From the NCBI GenBank assembly GCA_947467185.1, contig CANIHR010000008.1, positions 1 to 44,203 of the forward strand: a stretch of DNA of 44,203 nucleotides. Direction: 5' to 3'. The notes under the pieces were generated by a model that saw only the letters and a list, made by a program, of their open reading frames with translations, ran no database searches and was not told the DNA's origin. Each line of letters begins with the position of its first letter. Positions within the stretch are counted from its first letter, which is position 1. The position numbers and the translations under genes are program-made. This document shows, piece after piece, positions 7,742 through 16,114 of the stretch. The stretch comes from Bryobacterales bacterium. GTDB lineage: Bacteria; Acidobacteriota; Terriglobia; Bryobacterales; Bryobacteraceae.

Positions 7742-9817
7742 ATGAGAAAATTGAAATTTGCACTTCCGCTGGTGTTTCTGGCGAGCCTTTCGGCCCAGAC
7801 ATCCGAGACTTTGGTTTACCGCGCATTACTGTCCAACAACAATGAAGTCCCGGCCGTAGCGGCGGCCGCCACGGGTACGGCCAACGTCTGGCTGCACGTC
7901 GTCCGCGACGCCTCCGGCGCCATCACCTCCGGCAGCGTCGATGCCAACGTCCGCTATCAGTTTGGTGCGGCGTCCACGATCACTGCCATGCATATCCACA
8001 CCGGCGGCCCCACCGTCTCCGGCGGCGTCGTGGTCCCGTTTGCCATCGCCCGCACCGATACTGAGACGACCGCAGCCAATCTGCCCCCTATTCAGACCCA
8101 GTTCCCCACCACGGCCACCACGCTCGACACCATCAAGGCCATTGTGGCCAACCCTGGTGCCTTCTACTTCAACGTTCACACGACGGCCAACGGCGGCGGC
8201 GCCATGCGCGGTCAGCTGCAGCCCGCTCAGGTTTATGTCCGCATGGCTCTCCTGAAGCCCGAAAATGAAGTTCCCGCCATCACCGGTGCCCCATGGTCCG
8301 GCGTCGGCTCCTACATCGCGCTGGTGACCCGCAACCCCCAGGGTGCCATCACCTCCGCTTACTCCATCTTTGAAGCGAAGTACACCGGCTTCCCCGATGA
8401 CACCGCCTTCACCGGCATGCACATCCACCTCGGCAAGGCCGGCGCCAACGGTTCCGTCACCATCAACAGCGGCCTGACCGGCCAGGTTCCGGTTGTGCCC
8501 GGTGGCACCGGTACCCTCCGCCTCGAGAATGAAGTGAACCTCGCCACCGCCGGCGCCCTCGCCAGCCTGGACGCCATCGCCGGTGACACCAGCCTCGTTT
8601 ACTTCAACGTCCACACGGTTGCCCGTGGCGGCGGCGCCATGCGCGGTCAGGTCCTGAACACCGACCAGACCAGCTTCCAGGTTCAGCCCTCCGGCGCCCA
8701 GGAAAATCCGGCCGTCAACGTCAACCCGGCCATCGGCAACATCCAGATCTTTACCGTTCGCAACGCTGATTCCAGTGTCGCCGCGGGTGTTGTGGTCTTC
8801 GATGGCAACGTTCGTTTCGCCACCGGTACCAATCTCGCTTCCACCCACATCCATGATGCGCTCGCCGGCACCAACGGCCCCGTCACCATTGACGCCGCTC
8901 TGTCCGCAACGCCGGTCCTGATCGCTGACGGCACGGGCAACTTCTTCCGCATCGCGACCGTGTCCGGTGGCCAGGCGCTCACCTCGCTGAACGACCTCCT
9001 CATCAACCCGGAAAAGCATTACTGGAACATCCACACCAACCTGAATCCTGGCGGCGCGGTTCGCGGCCAGCTCGGCACGGCGGTCACCACGGCTCCGGCC
9101 ATCGGCACCATCCAGTCCGCAGCTCTGTCCAACGGTCAGGTTGCGGTCGCCCCCGGCGGTCTGGTCTCCATCTTCGGTACCAGCTTCGCCAAGGTCGCGG
9201 GTAACACGGCTGGCTTCAACAGCGCCGTGCTGCCGAAGTCCCTCAATGGTGTCAGCGTCACGGTTGGCGGCAATGCGGTTCCGCTGCTCTACGTTTCGCC
9301 CACTCAGGTCAATGCCCAGATCCCGGCAGAAGCTCTGTCTTCCGGTCAGCCGGTCATCGTGACCTCCGCCAGCGGCGTTTCCACCGCCGTCAACACCCCC
9401 GTGTCCGCCTACGCTCCGGCCATCTTCAGCACCACTGCCGGTGGCCCGTTTGTCTTCAAGGCCAACGGCAGCCTCGTCACGGCTGACAATCCCGCCGTCG
9501 CCGGCGACAAGCTGACCATCATTGCCACCGGCCTCGGCCAGACCAGCCCGGCGCTCGCCACCGGTCAGGTCACCCCGGCCGAGCAGCCTTACATCACGGC
9601 TCCCGTCTCCGCCAAAATCGGTGGCATCTCGGCCGCGGTCAACTCCTCGGTCGCCATCGCTGGCCTCGCCGGCGTCTACCAGGTCTCCGTTACGGTGCCT
9701 GCGGGCGTCACTGCCGGTACCGCAAAACTGCAGTTCCAGATGCCGTCCTCGGGTCTGGCCCTGTTCGGTGGTCCGAACTACTCCGCTTCGAATTCTGTTG
9801 ATCTCGCAGTGAAGTAG
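7742..9817 (+). CDS. Secreted protein with three CHRD domains and a Solibacter-type C-terminal domain
   Basis: 691 residues with a signal peptide (residues 1-18, ending A-S-L-S-A-Q). Three tandem CHRD (chordin-type) domains cover about residues 22-165, 167-308 and 312-450. Each ends in a G-G-A-x-R-G-Q motif and contains a T-x-x-H-I-H motif. Residues about 455-691 match the TIGR03437-type C-terminal domain common in Solibacter-like acidobacteria (an IPT-like start with V-S-I-F-G-T-S-F, then an L-L-Y-V-S-P-T-Q-V-N-A-Q-I-P segment). CHRD function in bacteria is unclear; adhesion or extracellular matrix roles are guesses. A good Shine-Dalgarno GAGAGGAA (7726-7733) sits 8 bases before the ATG, and a strong terminator follows, so this looks like a separate, well-expressed transcription unit. 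Confidence 0.88.
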   Translation: MRKLKFALPLVFLASLSAQTSETLVYRALLSNNNEVPAVAAAATGTANVWLHVVRDASGAITSGSVDANVRYQFGAASTITAMHIHTGGPTVSGGVVVPFAIARTDTETTAANLPPIQTQFPTTATTLDTIKAIVANPGAFYFNVHTTANGGGAMRGQLQPAQVYVRMALLKPENEVPAITGAPWSGVGSYIALVTRNPQGAITSAYSIFEAKYTGFPDDTAFTGMHIHLGKAGANGSVTINSGLTGQVPVVPGGTGTLRLENEVNLATAGALASLDAIAGDTSLVYFNVHTVARGGGAMRGQVLNTDQTSFQVQPSGAQENPAVNVNPAIGNIQIFTVRNADSSVAAGVVVFDGNVRFATGTNLASTHIHDALAGTNGPVTIDAALSATPVLIADGTGNFFRIATVSGGQALTSLNDLLINPEKHYWNIHTNLNPGGAVRGQLGTAVTTAPAIGTIQSAALSNGQVAVAPGGLVSIFGTSFAKVAGNTAGFNSAVLPKSLNGVSVTVGGNAVPLLYVSPTQVNAQIPAEALSSGQPVIVTSASGVSTAVNTPVSAYAPAIFSTTAGGPFVFKANGSLVTADNPAVAGDKLTIIATGLGQTSPALATGQVTPAEQPYITAPVSAKIGGISAAVNSSVAIAGLAGVYQVSVTVPAGVTAGTAKLQFQMPSSGLALFGGPNYSASNSVDLAVK

Positions 9818-9840
9818 TCGTCAACTCTGTCATAACGGAA

Positions 9841-9874
9841 GGGCGCGGGCGAAAGCTCGCGCCCTTCTTTTTTT
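9841..9874 (+). terminator. Intrinsic terminator after the CHRD gene
   Basis: A 10-bp stem (9841-9850 with 9855-9864, one G-U pair, otherwise all G-C) is closed by a GAAA tetraloop and followed by TTCTTTTTTT (9865-9874). It lies 24 bases after the CHRD stop codon. This is the clearest Rho-independent terminator in the window and separates that gene from the MFS gene downstream. Confidence 0.9.
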
Positions 9875-9919
9875 CTATGCCCGTTTACACTTGAGTCATC
9901 GGTCTTACCCAGACTCGCC

Positions 9920-11173
9920 TTGTCTAACCTTTTCGATACGCCAACGCTTCGCGCGCTCCGGCATCGCAACTTCCGCCTCTTCTTCAGCGGCCAGATCATC
10001 TCGCTCATCGGGACCTGGATGGAATCGGTCGCACAATCCTGGCTTGTCTACCGCCTCACCGGATCCTCCGCCCTCCTCGGCCTCGTCGCGTTCGCCGGCC
10101 AGATCCCGGTCCTCCTCCTCGGCCCCGTCGCCGGTCACCTCGCCGACCGCCTGAACCGTCGCACTATCATCATCGCCACCCAGGCCACCTTCATGTTGCT
10201 GGCCCTCCTGCTCGCCGCCCTCACACTCAGTGGTCACGTGCAGATCTGGCACATCTTCGTGATGGCCACCCTGATGGGCATCGTGAACGCCTTCGATGTC
10301 CCAGCGCGCCAGTCTTTCCTGGTCGAAATGGTGGGCCGTGAGGACATGATGAACGGCATTGCGCTCAACTCCACCATGTTCAACTTCGCGCGTGTCGCCG
10401 GACCCGCCATCGCCGGCCTCATCGTGGCGCAGATCGGTGAAGGCTGGTGTTTTCTGTTGAATGGGATATCCTACATCGCGGTCATTACCGGCCTGGTCAT
10501 GATGCGCCTCGGCCCGCCCGCGCCGCGTCCCGAATCTGAAGCCTCCCCCTGGCAGAACATCCGCGATGGCTACATCTTCATCGGTCAAAGCCGTCCTGTT
10601 CGCAACCTGCTCGCTATGATCGCGCTGCTCAGCTTTGCCGGCCTGCCCTTCATCGTCCTGTTGCCGATCTTCGCCGAAGAAATCCTCCACAGCGGTGCCA
10701 AAGGCCTCGGCCTGCTGATGTCCTCATCGGGCGTAGGAGCCACCGCCGGAGCTCTCCTCCTCGCCTCCCGTCGTAACGTTGTCGGCCTGAGTCGCTGGCT
10801 GTCGATGGCCGCCGTGACCTTCGCGGTCGCCCTCGCCACCTTCGCCTGGTCAACGAACCTCTGGCTCTCCGCCGCCCTGCTCCTCCTCACCGGCTTCGCC
10901 ATGATGGTCCAGATCGGCTCCTGCAACACCCTGATCCAGTCGATGGTCCCGGACCACTACCGCGGCCGCGTCATGGCCGTCTACTCGATGATGCTGATCG
11001 GCATGAACCCTCTCGGCGCCATGGCCTCCGGCTTCGCCGCCGCCAAATGGGGAGCCCCGCTCACCATCGCCGCCGGAGCCGGCTTGTGCCTCGCCGCAGC
11101 GCTGACCTTCGTCGCCCTGCTCCCCTCGTTCCACAAAGAAGCAAAGGTCCTCCTCGACCGCCACCACGGGTGA
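9920..11173 (+). CDS. MFS transporter (EntS/MFS_3-like drug or siderophore exporter)
   Basis: 417 residues beginning at TTG 9920. The protein has about 10-12 hydrophobic helices. The opening (residues 9-40: L-R-A-L-R-H-R-N-F-R-L-F-F, then G-x-W-M-E-S-V-A-Q-S-W-L-V) is the standard N-terminus of MFS_3/EntS-like exporters. The loop between helices 2 and 3 carries G-H-L-A-D-R-L-N-R-R, the conserved major-facilitator motif A. A second motif-A-like loop (Y-R-G-R-V-M) occurs in the C-terminal half. It should be an inner-membrane, proton-driven efflux pump; the substrate cannot be read from sequence. It stands alone between the CHRD terminator and the low-GC island. Confidence 0.88.
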   Translation: MSNLFDTPTLRALRHRNFRLFFSGQIISLIGTWMESVAQSWLVYRLTGSSALLGLVAFAGQIPVLLLGPVAGHLADRLNRRTIIIATQATFMLLALLLAALTLSGHVQIWHIFVMATLMGIVNAFDVPARQSFLVEMVGREDMMNGIALNSTMFNFARVAGPAIAGLIVAQIGEGWCFLLNGISYIAVITGLVMMRLGPPAPRPESEASPWQNIRDGYIFIGQSRPVRNLLAMIALLSFAGLPFIVLLPIFAEEILHSGAKGLGLLMSSSGVGATAGALLLASRRNVVGLSRWLSMAAVTFAVALATFAWSTNLWLSAALLLLTGFAMMVQIGSCNTLIQSMVPDHYRGRVMAVYSMMLIGMNPLGAMASGFAAAKWGAPLTIAAGAGLCLAAALTFVALLPSFHKEAKVLLDRHHG

Positions 11174-11263
11174 GACGGCGATGATCCTGGCAATTGGCCA
11201 AGCCAATCCGGCATGAGGACTCCCGCATCGTGATCGAACGTCAAGTAAGATTAAGGAGCGGTG

Positions 11264-12577
11264 ATGCTGACTATTGACAATCCGGAATCACTGGCCGATT
11301 TGCCCTTCCACGATACGGGTAAGTATTCCGAGTTCGTCGTGGAATTGCGTTCTGCACTCGAGAACTTGGAGGGGGCTGACGTGACATCACTGCTTGACGG
11401 CAGGGCGGGTCAACGATGCTTGGAACTCGTGTCACGGCAGACAATTCGGGAATTGGGCTCCCATTTCACGTCATCTGCGTTGGCCGAACAGGTTGTGAGA
11501 GAGTTGCCGATCGAATCATGGGACCTGCATCGGGCATTTGATCCGGCATGTGGTGCGGGCGATCTGCTTTTGCCAATTGCGCGGCGGTTGAGCGTTAGGA
11601 ATACAATGTCGGAAACCCTGCGATTCTGGAATAGTCGCCTCGCAGGCTGTGATTTAAGTGGTGAGTTTATCGAAGCTGCCAGGCTTCGGCTTGTCTTGCT
11701 TGCAGCGAGCCGAGGTGTGACTGTGGATGACAATCCAAGCAATCTGGCGTCGCTCTTGACAAATGTTGCGGTGGGCGATGGCCTTTCGATACTTACGGAA
11801 TATGGAAACAGTTCAGTTATTTTGATGAACCCACCGTACGGCAAAATATCTGGTGCAAAGAGTAAATGGAGGAGCGGTTCTGCGACAGCAGCGGCGCTGT
11901 TCGTTGAGCGTGCAGTTATGCTTGGTGGTGCCAATACTTATATAGCGGCCATCTTGCCAGAAGTCTTGCGCACTGGAACAAGCTACGCCCGCTGGCGGAG
12001 CTTTGTAAGCAATTACGCGGTTACCACACGGTGCAAATCAGTCGGATTGTTTTCGAACCACGCAGACGTCGATGTTTTTGTCTGCCACTATCATCGGCGA
12101 GAGGTGCTAGTCAAGAATAGACCCGAAAGCGAAATCCTGTATGCCAAGACGGTAGGGGATCAGTTTGATGTTTCAGTTGGTACGGTAGTCCCGCATAGGC
12201 ACGCACAGGAAGGGCCTCGCTATGCCTATCTGCATGCAAAGAATGCCAAACCGCGCAAAGAGATTCGCCGCATTTCCGAATCGCGCCAATTTATGGGTCG
12301 GACTTTTGAACCACCAGTTGTGCTGATCCGTCGAACGTCAAGACCCGGCGATAGAAATCGCGCGATCGCGACCTTGGTGCTGGGTCACCGAAGAGTAGCA
12401 GTTGAAAATCATCTAATCGTTGCTCAGCCAAGAGATGGTTCAGTTGAAACTTGCCGATTCTTAATGCGCATTCTTGACTCATCGGAAACTGATGCCTATT
12501 TGGACGAGATTATTCGTTGTCGACATCTCACAACGCTGAGTGTCTGTTCGATACCTTTTTCACAGACACCCGCTTAG
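11264..12577 (+). CDS. N6-adenine DNA methyltransferase (NPPY type)
   Basis: 437 residues. It transfers methyl from S-adenosylmethionine to adenine N6 in DNA. The SAM-binding motif I is F92-D-P-A-C-G-A-G-D, the acidic motif II lies in G-C-D-L-S-G, a G-D-G-L motif follows, and the catalytic motif IV is N189-P-P-Y-G193. An L-G-S-H-F-T-S segment before motif I corresponds to the 'x-Y-T-P' entry region of HsdM/Eco57I-like enzymes. The C-terminal 150 residues (with R-R-T-S-R-P-G-D-R and C-R-H-L-T) resemble target-recognition parts of this group. The ATG at 11264 is preferred over GTG 11261 because AAGGAG (11253-11258) is 5 bases before it. Its 3' end overlaps the HNH gene by 50 bases on opposite strands. 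Confidence 0.88.
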   Translation: MLTIDNPESLADLPFHDTGKYSEFVVELRSALENLEGADVTSLLDGRAGQRCLELVSRQTIRELGSHFTSSALAEQVVRELPIESWDLHRAFDPACGAGDLLLPIARRLSVRNTMSETLRFWNSRLAGCDLSGEFIEAARLRLVLLAASRGVTVDDNPSNLASLLTNVAVGDGLSILTEYGNSSVILMNPPYGKISGAKSKWRSGSATAAALFVERAVMLGGANTYIAAILPEVLRTGTSYARWRSFVSNYAVTTRCKSVGLFSNHADVDVFVCHYHRREVLVKNRPESEILYAKTVGDQFDVSVGTVVPHRHAQEGPRYAYLHAKNAKPRKEIRRISESRQFMGRTFEPPVVLIRRTSRPGDRNRAIATLVLGHRRVAVENHLIVAQPRDGSVETCRFLMRILDSSETDAYLDEIIRCRHLTTLSVCSIPFSQTPA

Positions 12578-13178
12578 TGTCCGAGTCCTGATAGGGTCTG
12601 CTTGTTATCACCTTCGTCTGGACTTGAAGCATAGCGTACATTAATTTAACTAGCTCGCGTTCCTCGGATTTCGTCATTATGTCTGCGGTATGGGTAAGCC
12701 ATTCGAGGATGTCTTGAGACGCTCGCAACGTGTGATCTAAGCGTCGCTCGAGAATCAGCTGGAAACGGTTGAGGAGAATTCGCTCCACCAGATACTTGCC
12801 GGCTGTTGTGTTTGACTCCAACTCGTACGAATGAGGGTTCACAGAGAATAGCGAGTTGTAGTCGGTCATTGTTGGATCTGGGTATCCAGGCGCGCTGTGG
12901 TCAGGCATCGGGTCCGCAGGCCAGTCGTCACACTTGAGGACATTACAGATCGAACAGGCAAGATACAGGTTACTGATGTCGTTTTCGAACTGCGGATACT
13001 TTACCTTTGGGCGAAAGTGCTCAATGTGGAAGTTGCGAATCCCGCCAAACCTGCCTTCTGGGATCGCGCAATAGATACAGCAGCCGTCGCAATGGTCAGC
13101 AATAAGTTTCTTCCATGACTGCCAATGTCCTTGGAGGGGCTGGCTCCGAGGTTTTCCGATGAGACGTGGCCACTTCAC
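12528..13178 (-). CDS. HNH endonuclease
   Basis: 216 residues from a GTG start directly abutting the stop of the receiver gene (no gap). The HNH core is intact: zinc-binding pairs C34-x2-C37 and C75-x2-C78, the H51-I-E-H54 strand with the catalytic His, and Asn70 plus Asn79 of the C-terminal part. Layout and size resemble the TIGR02646/PtuB-like HNH proteins that act as effector nucleases in defence systems such as Septu. The C-terminal half is helical and unrecognised, and may bind a partner. Within this operon it is the only obvious effector, so it is the expected DNA-cutting arm, with the facing methyltransferase as likely protection. DNA specificity is unknown. Confidence 0.82.
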   Translation of the reverse strand: MKWPRLIGKPRSQPLQGHWQSWKKLIADHCDGCCIYCAIPEGRFGGIRNFHIEHFRPKVKYPQFENDISNLYLACSICNVLKCDDWPADPMPDHSAPGYPDPTMTDYNSLFSVNPHSYELESNTTAGKYLVERILLNRFQLILERRLDHTLRASQDILEWLTHTADIMTKSEERELVKLMYAMLQVQTKVITSRPYQDSDTKRVSVKKVSNRHSAL

Positions 13179-13844
13179 TTACGTCCGTCTCCGAGTTGGC
13201 TTATCTAAGCGTGCTTGGATCTTCTTCCGCAATGCATCTGCTCGCCGTTGCAGCGATTCGAACTCAGAAAGGACACCGTCGAGATTTATGATTGTGGGCA
13301 AGTCGGTCTGGAAGTAGCCCTGTAGCCCCTGTAGCCTCTCGCGTTCGTCGACGGTCGCCTCGCCGGATGCAACACTGCGTGCGAGCGTCTCCAACTTGCT
13401 TAGTAGTAATCGCTGCTCGTCATATCTGCGTTGCCCTGCACGAAGCATTTGAGGGAGAATGGTGTCAACGGTCGTCGTGAAATCATTCCGGCTAAAGAGT
13501 CCCTCAACATGGCTAAGATGGGGGTGCGCCATCTCCTTGAAGCCGGTGACTACAAAGATAGGGAAGGCCGGCCTCTTGTTACGAATCTCCCGGATGAGGC
13601 GATCCGCCTGATAATTAACCGCGCGCCTGCCACTAGCACCCTCGTTTAATTTCCAATCGGTGATGAGTACGGTTGCGTCGCACTCGTCGAGCCACTGCAG
13701 GACATCCTCTTCATCCGAAGGTGGCGCGTCTCCTATTACGGTCCACTGGTCATCTCTCTTAAGTTTTCTAAGAGTGGACTTAATCAAGCGACAGAGCGTC
13801 TCGCGTTGCGGCTTACGGTCGTCAATTACCGCGATAGTCGGCAT
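13179..13844 (-). CDS. Single-domain response-regulator-like receiver protein
   Basis: 221 residues from the ATG at 13844, two bases after the kinase stop. An in-frame ATG at 13871 would add nine residues and overlap the kinase by 25 bases; the receiver strand starts right after the chosen Met. Counted from the 13871 Met, the acidic pair is D17-D18, the probable phospho-acceptor is D72 (V-L-I-T-D-W-K) and the conserved Thr is T109 (V-V-T-G). The usual switch Lys seems replaced by Arg128 or a neighbour (L-F-S-R-N-D). After residue 135 there is no DNA-binding output domain, only Leu/Arg/Glu-rich helices typical of coiled coil. It likely passes a phosphorylation signal from the neighbouring kinase to a protein partner, perhaps the HNH nuclease. 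Confidence 0.8.
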   Translation of the reverse strand: MPTIAVIDDRKPQRETLCRLIKSTLRKLKRDDQWTVIGDAPPSDEEDVLQWLDECDATVLITDWKLNEGASGRRAVNYQADRLIREIRNKRPAFPIFVVTGFKEMAHPHLSHVEGLFSRNDFTTTVDTILPQMLRAGQRRYDEQRLLLSKLETLARSVASGEATVDERERLQGLQGYFQTDLPTIINLDGVLSEFESLQRRADALRKKIQARLDKPTRRRT

Positions 13845-13846
13845 GA

Positions 13847-16114
13847 TCAGGAACCAAACTCTGGGAGCCATATAGTGAATCTGGCCCCGCCTAAGGTCGG
13901 ATCGGCATCTATCGTTCGCATCCCTTTCGCGTCCATTACCACCGCGTTGACAAGTGCCAAGCCCAAGCCCGTCCCCACTTCTTTCCCCTCCTCGTTAGTC
14001 TTAGTTGTGAAAAGTGGATTCCAAATACGCTCTCGATTTCCCACTTCAACGCCGGGCCCAGAGTCTCCAACCACCAGTTCGAATCCACTCCTGCCAAGCA
14101 CTTCCTTTGAACGTACGGCAATTGCAATGCGTCGAAGGTTCGAGGAGTGCATCGAAAAATAATACGCGTTCGTCAATAAATTTATCACAACGCATTCTAT
14201 GTCCATAGCAAAGACTCGGGCCTTGACAGGAGAAAGCTTAGATATTATTTCGATGGTGCTGGCGTCGAGGGCGGGTTTCATCTCGCTGAGAATTTCTTCA
14301 ATCAAGGCCGCAATGTCAGTGTTTCTCCTGACCCGTCGGTCTCTGCGAACGCGACCCAAGGCAAAGCCGCCCCATGCCGCTACTTTTTCGGCTTCCCGAA
14401 TTGCTTTGTCCAGCTCACTTAAGACTTCGTCGATTGGATCCTCATTATTTAATAAAATTTTGACCGTGCCGAGTATCGCTTTGACGCTGTCGAGGCCACT
14501 TTGGGTTTCGTGACCAAATGTGGCAGCTGCGATACCGATTGTCGCCAAAGTTCTGCTGACGCCGGACTGCGTGATCAGTTCTTCGAATGCTTTTTCAGCA
14601 TTGTTTAGACTTAGCGTGGTTGAGGCCAGTTGTTCGATCACATCTTGTGATCGATTAATACCGAGGCCCGGAAGCGTTTCCTCTGCGCGTTTTATAGTTG
14701 AGGCAAGGTCAAACAGACGAATTCGGAGCTCGTCAACTGTACCCCGTGGGCTTAGTTGTTGGATTTCAGGTTCCGTTGTTCGCGCTAGGAAATCTTCATG
14801 GTACTGCGATTCTAGTCTGTTAAGACAACCTAATAGGAAGCTCCGCATCATCCCAAATGCTGCTCCGGACACGAGCCCTTCACGTCCGGATGTATCGATG
14901 AGTTCCGGATTCGAATCTCTCCCAATGAAGATCGCACCTGCCAGTTGGTAAGGCGATACCCGGAAGTCCGGCCTGCCCGGACCCGCCGGATTCCGGGCTT
15001 TTCGGTCGCCGAGGCCCAGCCAGTCTCCTTCAGGGCGGCCCTGGTCCCCGTATGGGGGGACCCTAATGCCGTCGCGGTAAACACGTATTCCCGCATTCAT
15101 TCTGAGAAACTCTCTGAGTTCGGATAACTGTAGAGATTGGGTTCCCGAGGTGTCCGTTCTTTGAGGGTAAAATAAGAGCTTAACTGACAGTGGCCCTAGG
15201 CAGCTAACGGAATTGATTGATGCCGATGGCGATACGCCCCTGGGTTTCGGATGAACAAGTTGGCCGAACGGTATAGAAACCGCAGTTGTGACCCTTTCGC
15301 CCGCGTCTTGTCGCCAATGCTTGACGGACCCAACGACCATGCCGTCGCTCCTCAGCTCAAACTCGCCCTCGATGGCGGGATGAGTCCAGAGGGGAGACGG
15401 GACCACTCCGTTGTACTCTATCGCGACGTCGTTCTCGATACGGATTTGAAAATCCTTTACCGTATCAAAAGGAGAAGTGAGGAGCGCAAGCATTCGTTGC
15501 AATTCAGCCACATCCCGGGATTCCCAGTTTTGCCTAAGCTCCTTAATAATTAGCTCGGTACCGGTTTTCTCCGACGAATTGGGGATGGGCGCGGGGGGCG
15601 GATCGTACGTCTGCTGCTTTTCATTCCAGATTGAGGGTCGCGGTACCAGAAAACCTGATGAAGAAAGCTCTTGAACGCTGACGCTTTCCAGGTCGCGCCC
15701 AGGATGCTCGAAGTCGCGCCAATCTACAGCTAGCCCAACCGTGTTCTGGCTGTCTGATTGGGATCTCATCTCGAGCACGCAGCCCAGTCGATCAGCAGAA
15801 ATCCGACCGACTCCCTTTTCTCCGGTCTTTCGCCGCCCCGTGCGCGTGAATGTCTCCTTTCGCTTGGCGCTGTAGCCCAATCGAAGCCAATGTTCTTCCA
15901 CATCGATCCACGACATCCCCGCACCATCATCGCTGATAGTAATTGACGCATTGTGCGTCGCCGACCCGCTCGCACGAATGCCAACCACCACAATGGTAGC
16001 CCCGGCATCGTAGCTGTTCTTGACGAGTTCGAGGACCGCAGTTGTATGGTCCTTTATGCTCTCGCGGCCCCATGTCAGCATTGCGCGCGCATCGACGGAG
16101 AAATGTTTTGGCAT
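13847..16114 (-). CDS. Dual-GHKL ATPase: MORC/MutL-like N-domain fused to a histidine kinase
   Basis: 755 residues, soluble, no membrane helices. Residues 1-220 are a GHKL ATPase of Hsp90/MutL/MORC type: N-box E29-L-V-K-N33, S61-D-D-G-A-G-M67, and lid motif G98-E-K-G-V-G-R104. Residues 220-440 look like a transducer segment. Residues 520-755 are a histidine kinase: phospho-acceptor region F533-G-H535-E-T, N-box N645-L-L-T-N649, D684-S-G-P-G-V689, and G714-T-G-L-G-L-A720. One chain therefore carries two ATP sites of the same superfamily. MutL/MORC-like ATPases are known in restriction-modification operons; the kinase half and adjacent receiver add a signalling layer. It is the first gene of the minus-strand operon; no clear Shine-Dalgarno was seen. 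Confidence 0.85.
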   Translation of the reverse strand: MPKHFSVDARAMLTWGRESIKDHTTAVLELVKNSYDAGATIVVVGIRASGSATHNASITISDDGAGMSWIDVEEHWLRLGYSAKRKETFTRTGRRKTGEKGVGRISADRLGCVLEMRSQSDSQNTVGLAVDWRDFEHPGRDLESVSVQELSSSGFLVPRPSIWNEKQQTYDPPPAPIPNSSEKTGTELIIKELRQNWESRDVAELQRMLALLTSPFDTVKDFQIRIENDVAIEYNGVVPSPLWTHPAIEGEFELRSDGMVVGSVKHWRQDAGERVTTAVSIPFGQLVHPKPRGVSPSASINSVSCLGPLSVKLLFYPQRTDTSGTQSLQLSELREFLRMNAGIRVYRDGIRVPPYGDQGRPEGDWLGLGDRKARNPAGPGRPDFRVSPYQLAGAIFIGRDSNPELIDTSGREGLVSGAAFGMMRSFLLGCLNRLESQYHEDFLARTTEPEIQQLSPRGTVDELRIRLFDLASTIKRAEETLPGLGINRSQDVIEQLASTTLSLNNAEKAFEELITQSGVSRTLATIGIAAATFGHETQSGLDSVKAILGTVKILLNNEDPIDEVLSELDKAIREAEKVAAWGGFALGRVRRDRRVRRNTDIAALIEEILSEMKPALDASTIEIISKLSPVKARVFAMDIECVVINLLTNAYYFSMHSSNLRRIAIAVRSKEVLGRSGFELVVGDSGPGVEVGNRERIWNPLFTTKTNEEGKEVGTGLGLALVNAVVMDAKGMRTIDADPTLGGARFTIWLPEFGS

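Noticed and set aside
7826-9034. 402-residue open frame antisense to the CHRD gene
   Set aside because: Gly/Asp/Val-rich low-complexity translation, a shadow of GC-rich codon bias on the other strand; the CHRD gene has clear domains and a ribosome site.
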